NCBI GenBank assembly: GCA_031268615.1
Contig: JAIRWZ010000125.1
Location: 1-8,995 of the forward strand
Length of the DNA: 8,995 nt
Direction of reading: 5' to 3'
Source of the DNA: Actinomycetes bacterium
Lineage (GTDB): Bacteria; Actinomycetota; Coriobacteriia; WRKU01; WQUG01
Shown here: one piece after another, positions 1-7,904 of the stretch
Position numbering within the stretch: the first letter of the stretch is position 1
How the letters are laid out: every line of letters starts with the position of its first letter
Notes under the pieces: generated by a model
What the model was told of the DNA's origin: nothing
Seen by the model: only the letters and a program-made list of their open reading frames with translations
Databases searched by the model: none
Program-made: the position numbers and the translations under genes

Positions 1-97
1 CTTTCTTGACTTCGCCGTAGGACCAAGCCCGCATTTCATCGGACGAGGAGAGTTTGATTTGCAGACGGTCAAATGAACTTACGTCAACATCAGGCAC
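1..97 (-). CDS. rpoC: DNA-directed RNA polymerase subunit beta' (RpoC), N-terminal fragment
   Basis: Only the first 32 codons are in the window; the rest lies beyond position 1. The start is GTG at 97..95, read as [18 protein letters not shown], then ending in AWSYGEVKK. The phrase '[10 protein letters not shown]...WSYGEVKK' is the hallmark opening of bacterial beta', the subunit that carries the Mg-binding active-site loop (not visible here). A strong Shine-Dalgarno GGAGG (110..106) lies 8 nt upstream, inside the last codons of rpoB, and the rpoB stop is only 3 nt away. This supports the GTG start and translational coupling. The gene is co-transcribed with rpoB. A competing ATG nearby (91..89) runs into a stop after two codons. 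Confidence 0.95.
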   Translation of the reverse strand, partial: MPDVDVSSFDRLQIKLSSSDEMRAWSYGEVKK

Positions 98-100
98 GTG

Positions 101-3826
<3,726 letters not shown>

Positions 3827-3835
3827 CCGGTGATT

Positions 3836-3840
3836 CCTCC
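3836..3840 (-). promoter_or_regulatory. rpoB ribosome binding site
   Basis: GGAGG, within GAGGAGGAATCA, lies 9 nt before the GTG at 3826..3824. It decides the rpoB start, because no ATG with comparable spacing is present and the next in-frame Met is residue 15. The same GAGGAGGAA string precedes rpoC (GGAGG at 110..106), so both subunits have equally strong initiation signals. Confidence 0.85.
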
Positions 3841-3876
3841 TCAGATACCAGTTGGTTACAATTTATGCAATCTGTC

Positions 3877-3906
3877 ATTGTATGATGAACCAAAAACTTC
3901 TGTCAA
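3877..3906 (-). promoter_or_regulatory. rpoBC sigma-70 type promoter
   Basis: Minus strand: a perfect -35 TTGACA (3906..3901), an 18-nt spacer, and -10 TACAAT (3882..3877, one mismatch to TATAAT). Transcription should start near 3870, giving a leader of about 44 nt before the GTG at 3826. An A-rich tract (3923-3950 on the minus strand, GAAAAGAGAAAAAAATAAGG) lies upstream and may help as an UP-like element, though it is farther from the -35 than a typical one. No hairpin or ribosomal-protein binding structure is evident in the short leader. Confidence 0.85.
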
Positions 3907-4001
3907 GGAGATATCGCAACTTTTCCTTATTTTTTTCTCTTTTCCCTCACGAGTTTACCGAGCAAAAGCCCTTTTATCTGAACTAGCCTTAAGTAGAAGA
4001 G

Positions 4002-4030
4002 AGATTTTGGTGCGGGTGGGGAGATTTGTT
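4002..4030 (-). repeat. 29-nt direct repeat copy 1, containing the 21-nt tRNA-Leu 3' end
   Basis: Identical over 29 nt to 4065-4093, at a period of 63 nt. Positions 4009-4029 (core TGGTGCGGGTGGGG plus AGATTTG) match the last 21 nt of the tRNA-Leu gene (4326-4346), i.e. the 3' half of the T-arm, the 3' acceptor strand, the discriminator base and CCA, in the same orientation. The identity with the tRNA stops just inside the T-loop. The nine bases before the repeat (3993-4001) also resemble those before copy 2 (6 of 9). Confidence 0.9.
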
Positions 4031-4064
4031 CTGTTGTGCATTGTGCAAGATATTTGTAAAAGGA

Positions 4065-4093
4065 AGATTTTGGTGCGGGTGGGGAGATTTGTT
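4065..4093 (-). repeat. 29-nt direct repeat copy 2, containing the 21-nt tRNA-Leu 3' end
   Basis: Second exact copy of the 29-nt repeat. Its tRNA-matching core is 4072-4092 and it stands about 233 nt from the intact tRNA gene. Beyond position 4093 the sequence departs from copy 1 and enters a GC-richer, hairpin-prone part (TTGCTTCGCAATGCAA and CTCGCTTCGCTCGG). Confidence 0.9.
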
Positions 4094-4133
4094 GCCTTGC
4101 TTCGCAATGCAAGAGACCTCGCTTCGCTCGGCC

Positions 4134-4158
4134 CGTGACAGTCCACTGGACTGTCACG
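4134..4158. repeat. Perfect 11-bp palindrome with a 3-nt loop
   Basis: CGTGACAGTCC, loop ACT, GGACTGTCACG. The stem is perfect and GC-rich, and no T-run follows on either strand, so it does not look like a standard intrinsic terminator. It sits 7 nt from an inverted T-arm copy (4166-4181) and inside the tRNA-derived repeat block, so it is more likely part of that repeat element, or a recombination or RNA-folding site. Confidence 0.85.
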
Positions 4159-4165
4159 CCCTCTC

Positions 4166-4181
4166 GGGAGTTCAAATCTCC
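4166..4181 (+). repeat. Inverted copy of the tRNA-Leu T-arm
   Basis: The plus strand reads GGGAGTTCAAATCTCC, which is the T-stem and loop of the tRNA-Leu gene (4338-4353, minus strand) in opposite orientation, identical over 16 nt. What follows (TTTGGTATC) does not continue as the tRNA acceptor, and no matching 5' half is found upstream, so this is a fragment and not a second tRNA gene. Confidence 0.75.
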
Positions 4182-4258
4182 TTTGGTATCTGTTCCATTG
4201 TCCATTATGCAAGATATAGGGGCTGGGGTGATATTTGGATGCAGAAAGATTCCGGCAG

Positions 4259-4288
4259 CATGCGACGCGTAGTCACTACGCGAGCATG
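4259..4288 (-). terminator. Bulged hairpin downstream of tRNA-Leu, possible terminator or processing signal
   Basis: CATGC, bulge GA, CGCGTAG, loop TCA, CTACGCG, bulge A, GCATG: 12 base pairs in all. On the minus strand it begins 37 nt after the tRNA's CCA end, where a terminator could sit. The following minus-strand bases (GCTGCCGGAATCTTTCT) are only weakly T-rich, so termination is an inference. Part of the repeat block is an equally possible reading. Confidence 0.4.
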
Positions 4289-4325
4289 ATGGTGGGAGCT
4301 TTATGCGCCAAATAGCACGACCAGA

Positions 4326-4411
4326 TGGTGCGGGTGGGGAGATTTGAACTCCCACAAGGTTGCCCTCACATGGACCTGAACCATGCGCGTCTGCCGTTCC
4401 GCCACACCCGC
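4326..4411 (-). tRNA. tRNA-Leu (anticodon CAG)
   Basis: An 86-nt class II tRNA gene with the CCA encoded. On the minus strand the 5' acceptor strand GCGGGTG (4411..4405) pairs with CACCCGC (4336..4330), followed by discriminator A and CCA (4329..4326). The anticodon stem CATGG/CCATG encloses the loop TTCAGGT with anticodon CAG, which reads CUG. A long variable arm (around GAGGGCAACCTT) is typical of leucine tRNAs. The T-arm is GGGAG-TTCAAAT-CTCCC. It diverges from ogt with 63 nt between them. The last 21 nt are repeated twice downstream. Confidence 0.95.
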
Positions 4412-4425
4412 GTTTGTGGAAAGCA

Positions 4426-4454
4426 ATGTTATCATGTCAATAGAAGCCCTGCAA
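4426..4454 (-). promoter_or_regulatory. Probable tRNA-Leu promoter
   Basis: Minus strand: -35 TTGCAG (4454..4449), 17-nt spacer, -10 TAACAT (4431..4426). Initiation would fall near 4419, about 8 nt before the mature tRNA 5' end. A perfect TTGACA also occurs at 4440..4435, but its partner position would sit right at the tRNA start with no -10 match, so it is less likely to be the functional -35. No convincing plus-strand promoter for ogt was found in this same 63-nt gap. Confidence 0.45.
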
Positions 4455-4474
4455 GTAATGGCAAAGGAGGCGGT

Positions 4475-4936
4475 ATGCCCTCGTTTTTTAGCTATGAAAC
4501 TCCGGTTGGCTCGATTGCTATCGTAGCTGACGATGAAGCAATTACCCACATTTTGTTTGGCGCCGAACGAGTACCTGTTGCTGCCCGTCGGGAAGAGGCT
4601 CCTTTGATACAGAGGGCCATACGACAGCTGCGCGAGTATTTTGCGGGAACGCGACGCGACTTCGACCTGCCGTTGGCGCCAAAAGGCACGGCGTTCCAAC
4701 AAAAGGTCTGGCAGGCTCTGCGCGATATCCCTTACGGGCAAACATGCAGTTATGGCGATATCGCCCAGGTTGTTGGCCGACCCAGAGCTGCACGCACCGT
4801 CGGCGGCGCCAATAACCGCAATCCCATCAGTATCGTCATTCCTTGCCACCGGGTTGTGGGCAGCAATGGAGCGTTGGTCGGCTACGGTGGGGGTTTGGAT
4901 AATAAAGAACTGCTGCTGGAATTAGAGCGGGCTTGA
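4475..4936 (+). CDS. ogt: Methylated-DNA--protein-cysteine methyltransferase (O6-alkylguanine repair)
   Basis: A 153-aa DNA-repair protein that transfers the alkyl group from O6-alkylguanine (and O4-alkylthymine) to its own cysteine in a single-use reaction. The active-site motif is I-P-C-H-R-V-V with Cys124. The upstream NRNPISIVIP stretch, the helix-turn-helix region (about 84-110, PYGQTCSYGDIA through R-A-A-R-T-V-G with the arginine finger at R107), the N-terminal ribonuclease-like domain (1-65) and the FQQKVWQALRDIPYG linker are all as in the family. The length is normal for the single-domain Ogt/MGMT type; there is no Ada domain. The ATG at 4475 is preceded by AAGGAGG (4464-4470) with a short 4-nt spacer. 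An in-frame extension upstream would run through the tRNA gene. It is the only plus-strand protein gene and converges with the next gene, 10 nt between stops. Confidence 0.95.
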   Translation: MPSFFSYETPVGSIAIVADDEAITHILFGAERVPVAARREEAPLIQRAIRQLREYFAGTRRDFDLPLAPKGTAFQQKVWQALRDIPYGQTCSYGDIAQVVGRPRAARTVGGANNRNPISIVIPCHRVVGSNGALVGYGGGLDNKELLLELERA

Positions 4937-4946
4937 TTTGTTATTG

Positions 4947-6101
4947 TCAGGCGATATGCTTCAACACTAAGCGCGTGATTTGCTTTGCTGCCGGCACAGA
5001 TGACGACTGCACATATCGTTCCAGAAAAGCCGTCTGCGCAGAAGACGGATGAGGGCTATCCATCGCGACGATAGCTTCAGCCAGAGCTTCCGCATCCCCG
5101 AAGCAGGATTCTGGCATTTCATCGCGAGGGTCAACGTTCAGGCCGCGTTGTTCTGCGTATACTTCAATATCAGGAATGAAAAACCAGAGCGGTTTGCCCG
5201 CAACCGCTGCTTCAAAACTGACGGCAGAATAATCAGTTACTACCTGGTCGGCTAACATTAACAAATCCAAAGTATCAACATCCGGGTTTATGAGAGCAGG
5301 CAATTCAACCAGAGATACCGGAGGAAGTCCGGTACTGTTCGGACTTTGTTCGTCAACAGCAGTTCTAAAATGAGTTTTAATCACCACCGTCACCCCACGC
5401 GCAGACAGGGCTTGCGTCAATCGTTCTGTCTCGGTATACCAGTGCGCATAGTCTTCCTCGGTATCACGAAAGGTCGGTGCGTACAACACCAACGGACGAG
5501 AAGTCACCAGCTCTGGCCAGGACTGCGCCAACAGTTCCATCCGATTAGGGTCGGGGCTGGACAGAACGTCACACCGTGGCAGTGGCAAAGCGTGAATACG
5601 GCTGCGCGCTACTCGAAAAGCATGTGAAAAAATTACCCGTGAAGCCTCACCGCCACAAAGCAGTGTCGAATAGTTCGCGTGCATGCGCAAGGCCCGCGCG
5701 ATAGCTGAGGTACGTCCGCCCGGCGTATCAACCGCTTGCCAAGAAAACCGCTTTAGCGCACCCAGAGCATGCCAACATTGCAGGACATAGAGGCTTTGGC
5801 GTTGCGGAAAATAGCTCACCGCTACTGAATAACCATCCAGTACGACTGCTTGAGAATTCGCAATATGCCACAGTTCCCGCATTACCTTAGTTATATGTCC
5901 CCAAGGCGTTGAACGACAGGTCGCGTCTGTGCAACAGAGAGACTTTAATTCAAGAGTCTTATCGCTTGCGCTCAGTTCCGCACGCAACAGGGAAAAATCG
6001 ACTGGCATTTCATCGGATTGCCGGGACAGAAATGTTACTTTGTGACGAACAGGTCGGACCACTTTGATAAGCCCGTAAAATACAGCCGCAAAAGGGCGCA
6101 A
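4947..6101 (-). CDS. CDP-glycerol glycerophosphotransferase-family protein (teichoic-acid-like polymer synthesis)
   Basis: A 384-aa member of the TagB/TagF family, which adds or polymerises glycerol- or ribitol-phosphate from a CDP-activated donor onto a lipid-linked wall or surface polymer at the inner face of the membrane. Visible: an N-terminal hydrophobic and basic stretch (1-20, likely membrane-surface contact); FLSRQSD (24-30); the donor-site histidine region Q-C-W-H-A (H111, in place of the usual WHG); YAPTFRD (207-213); the second histidine in KTH (244); VTDYSAVSFE (288-297); GKPLWFFIPD (302-311). It is shorter than full TagF polymerases, closer to a primase/TagB-like size. The first possible start is TTG at 6101, with only a weak GGGGG upstream; no ATG or GTG fits between it and the in-frame stop at about 6150. 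It starts 38 nt after the Rrf2 gene, probably in the same transcript. The exact substrate is unknown. Confidence 0.85.
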   Translation of the reverse strand: MRPFAAVFYGLIKVVRPVRHKVTFLSRQSDEMPVDFSLLRAELSASDKTLELKSLCCTDATCRSTPWGHITKVMRELWHIANSQAVVLDGYSVAVSYFPQRQSLYVLQCWHALGALKRFSWQAVDTPGGRTSAIARALRMHANYSTLLCGGEASRVIFSHAFRVARSRIHALPLPRCDVLSSPDPNRMELLAQSWPELVTSRPLVLYAPTFRDTEEDYAHWYTETERLTQALSARGVTVVIKTHFRTAVDEQSPNSTGLPPVSLVELPALINPDVDTLDLLMLADQVVTDYSAVSFEAAVAGKPLWFFIPDIEVYAEQRGLNVDPRDEMPESCFGDAEALAEAIVAMDSPHPSSAQTAFLERYVQSSSVPAAKQITRLVLKHIA

Positions 6102-6139
6102 TGCGGTCAGCGCCCCCGCGACAACAGAACCGCGAATAC

Positions 6140-6643
6140 TTATTTTTTATCCTTAGCAGCCGATTTTTTAACGGTCCCGCTGCTCTTTGACGCAGTGGCT
6201 TTTGCTGCGGAAGTTTTGTCAGTCCCTGGTCCACAGTCGGCTTTTCCTGTGCATACGTCAGCCAACGTAACACTTTTCAGATATTGGGCGACGATTTTGT
6301 CCAATTCTTTCCACCCTTCACGAACGAGACAGTTCTCTTCGTGATTACACCAATCTTCACCATACACACAGCGTGAACAAATTGGTTCTCCTTGCCCTAC
6401 CTTAACAATGTCATAGAGCGTGATGTCCTTAGCCGGATAGGCCAGCACCGCGCCGCCGCGAGCGCCGCGCGTCACTTTAATGAGTCCGGCACCGGTCAGG
6501 TCATAAGAAATCCGACGCGCGAACTGATAGGGCACGCCGTCTTGTTCAGAAATCGCACGCACAGAAATCGGTTCTTGCGATTCACATTCAGCAATGGCTC
6601 TCATAATGCGCACTGCATAATCAGTCCTTCTTGTAATCTCCAT
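6140..6643 (-). CDS. Rrf2-family transcriptional regulator with Fe-S type cysteine cluster
   Basis: 167 aa. The winged helix-turn-helix at the N-terminus (MEITRRTDYAVRIM, then ISVRAISEQDGVPYQFARRISYDLTGAGLI, then TRGARGGAVLA) is diagnostic of the IscR/NsrR/Rrf2 family. A cysteine-rich loop follows: C89, C92, C99 and C105 (C92-X6-C99-X5-C105), with H101 nearby. This matches the [Fe-S]-binding loop used for sensing cluster status, NO or redox. Further cysteines at 131 and 137 and a Lys/Ala/Ser-rich tail (142-167) are extra to the usual body. The ATG at 6643 has AAGGA (6656..6652) 8 nt upstream. The next gene, 38 nt on, is a wall-polymer transferase, so that gene and this one itself are the first candidate targets; this is inference. 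The family is clear, but IscR versus NsrR versus another type cannot be settled from sequence. Confidence 0.93.
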   Translation of the reverse strand: MEITRRTDYAVRIMRAIAECESQEPISVRAISEQDGVPYQFARRISYDLTGAGLIKVTRGARGGAVLAYPAKDITLYDIVKVGQGEPICSRCVYGEDWCNHEENCLVREGWKELDKIVAQYLKSVTLADVCTGKADCGPGTDKTSAAKATASKSSGTVKKSAAKDKK

Positions 6644-6698
6644 GTATGGTGTCCTTACTACTCTGGCCAGCTCGGTTGGCTCGGTTTCTCCTGTTCAG

Positions 6699-6727
6699 AG
6701 TATAGCATATGTAGTATCGCATTTGAC
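6699..6727 (-). promoter_or_regulatory. Possible Rrf2-gene promoter with overlapping imperfect dyad
   Basis: Minus strand: -10 TATACT (6704..6699), 17-nt spacer, weak -35 GTCAAA (6727..6722). The leader would be about 50 nt. The spacer and -10 contain an imperfect dyad centred on CATATG (6706-6711), with only half the outer positions paired. It lies where an autoregulatory Rrf2 protein would be expected to bind, but the symmetry is weak, so both parts are tentative. Confidence 0.35.
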
Positions 6728-6867
6728 GCTCTCTCGGTTTCTGCCCTTATTCCGGCCTTTGAACGGGGCTGTAAACGAATGCAGCTGTGGTGTAAGGACA
6801 GCTTTCTGGCGCTTGCGGCGGATTGCTGTCCGCTCGGTTGCCGCCTGTTACCGGGTGGAAGGGCCGC

Positions 6868-6892
6868 GGTAAGTTGGCACAGCCAACTTACC
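6868..6892 (-). terminator. Perfect 11-bp palindrome after ddl, possible terminator
   Basis: GGTAAGTTGGC, loop ACA, GCCAACTTACC. It begins 16 nt after the ddl stop on the minus strand and is the likeliest transcription end for ddl. Neither strand shows a T-run right after the stem, so it may instead be a dispersed palindromic repeat or an RNA-stabilising 3' hairpin. Confidence 0.45.
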
Positions 6893-6908
6893 CTACAATC
6901 TGGGTGGC

Positions 6909-7862
6909 TTATTTTGCCAGATTGACGAGAAGTTTTACCAGATTGGGGAAATCCAGGCCCATGGCCCGGGCCGCTTCGGGTACCAGCGAGGTGCTGGTCA
7001 TACCCGGTAAGGTATTCGTTTCCAGCAACCAGGCGATTCCGTATGAGTCCAGGCGAATATCACTGCGCGAACATCCTCGACAGCCCAAGGCAGTATGTGC
7101 CGCTGCCGCGAGTTTTTGGCAGGTCTGCGTCGTGTCCTCATCCAAAGGAGCAGGCAACACATGACGCGAGCCACCGGGTGCATACTTGCTGTCGTAATCA
7201 TAAAAATCTGCTGTCGCCTCAACCTCAATGAGCGGCAGAGAGCGAATGTCCTTTTCTGTATTGCCAATGACACCGGCCATGATTTCTCTGCCGGGAATAA
7301 AGCGCTCAATCAGGACACGGTCATCAAAGCGAAACGCTTCTCGCAACGCGTCTGCCAGAGCTTCACGGTCCTGAACGATGGTGATTCCGACCGACGAGCC
7401 CTCACTGTTCGGCTTGACCACTACCTTATCTCCCAGCTGGTCCGCGACTTTGTTGGCTACGCTATCAACGAAAAACTCTTCGCCGCGTCGCGCGACAAAA
7501 CCCGGAGGCGTCGCCAATCCTGCCTGCCGATAGACCGCTTTTGAGGCTTCCTTATCCATAGCCAGCGCGCTGGCCAGCACACCGCTGCCCGTGTACGGAA
7601 TACCTAACAGTTCCAGCAATCCTTGCATGGTCCCGTCTTCGCCACCACGACCATGTAGGGCGATAAATGCCACATCAGGTTGGTCGCGACGTAGCGCTTC
7701 GATGAAACCCAGGTCGGCAGTGTCATATTCTGAAACCTTGAAACCCGCCGTCCGCAGCGCTTCGGCACAGTTGCGTCCGGTGTTAAGCGACACCTCACGT
7801 TCCTCCGAGGTTCCGCCTTCCAGTACCGCAACGCTCGTTTCAGCGGGGATACATTCCATCAT
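6909..7862 (-). CDS. ddl: D-alanine--D-alanine ligase
   Basis: A 317-aa cytoplasmic ATP-grasp enzyme that joins two D-Ala molecules to make the dipeptide later loaded onto UDP-MurNAc-tripeptide by MurF. Seen in order: GGTSEEREVSLNTG (16-29, substrate-binding Glu21); HGRGGEDGTMQG (70-81); GIPYTGSGVLASALAMDK (87-104); VVVKPNSEGSSVGI (147-160, ATP-binding Lys150 and the serine loop); LIERFIPGREI (184-194); the omega-loop YDYDSKY (221-227); SRSDIRLD (265-272); and ETNTLPGMTSTSL (281-293, Mg ligands Glu281 and Asn283). Tyr227 at the end of DSKY is the residue whose replacement marks D-Ala-D-Lac ligases, so a normal D-Ala product and intrinsic vancomycin sensitivity at this step are expected. The ATG at 7862 (ATG-ATG) has a weak purine-rich upstream region (AAGGGAAG) spaced rather far. 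It lies 42 nt after the RlpA-domain gene, probably in one operon. Confidence 0.96.
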   Translation of the reverse strand: MMECIPAETSVAVLEGGTSEEREVSLNTGRNCAEALRTAGFKVSEYDTADLGFIEALRRDQPDVAFIALHGRGGEDGTMQGLLELLGIPYTGSGVLASALAMDKEASKAVYRQAGLATPPGFVARRGEEFFVDSVANKVADQLGDKVVVKPNSEGSSVGITIVQDREALADALREAFRFDDRVLIERFIPGREIMAGVIGNTEKDIRSLPLIEVEATADFYDYDSKYAPGGSRHVLPAPLDEDTTQTCQKLAAAAHTALGCRGCSRSDIRLDSYGIAWLLETNTLPGMTSTSLVPEAARAMGLDFPNLVKLLVNLAK

Positions 7863-7904
7863 TGGACGTACTCACTTCCCTTCATGCTCTTTACGTCCCA
7901 GAAG

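Larger units (their letters stand above)
3993..4325. other. Gene-free, repeat-rich block of tRNA-Leu-derived fragments
   Basis: This stretch separates the rpoB promoter from the tRNA-Leu gene and holds no credible gene. Going up in coordinate it contains two direct copies of a 29-nt repeat with the tRNA-Leu 3' end (4002-4030 and 4065-4093); a perfect 11-bp hairpin (4134-4158); an inverted copy of the tRNA T-arm (4166-4181); a second, imperfect copy of the inter-repeat spacer (about 4190-4217); a weaker copy of the repeat core (about 4219-4238); and a bulged hairpin (4259-4288). Open frames here give low-complexity, repeated peptides with no ribosome binding site. The best reading is a relic of tRNA-targeted element insertion or a small non-autonomous repeat; the function is unknown. 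Confidence 0.7.

Noticed and set aside
4009..4022. G-rich run (GGTGCGGGTGGGG) as a possible G-quadruplex
   Set aside because: The G tracts are too short and unequal for a convincing four-tract motif; the sequence is dictated by the tRNA acceptor stem.
4002..4093. CRISPR-like pair of 29-nt repeats with a 34-nt spacer
   Set aside because: There are only two exact copies, the repeat is explained by the tRNA 3' end, and there are no further units or cas genes in view.
4166..4181. Second tRNA gene on the plus strand
   Set aside because: Only the T-arm is present; no acceptor stem, D-arm or anticodon arm can be built around it.
3927..4355. 142-codon minus-strand open frame covering the repeat block, with the peptide QISPPAP repeated
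   Set aside because: It begins inside the tRNA gene, has no ribosome binding site, runs through hairpins, and its peptide repeats simply translate the tRNA-derived DNA repeats. It is treated as non-coding.
4325..4474. Upstream in-frame extension of ogt to 4325
   Set aside because: The extension would translate the tRNA-Leu gene in antisense. The family N-terminus and the AAGGAGG site fit the ATG at 4475.
6392..6925. 177-codon and overlapping 76-codon plus-strand frames over the Rrf2 gene and the following gap
   Set aside because: They are antisense to a clear gene and lack a domain, a ribosome binding site or coding character.
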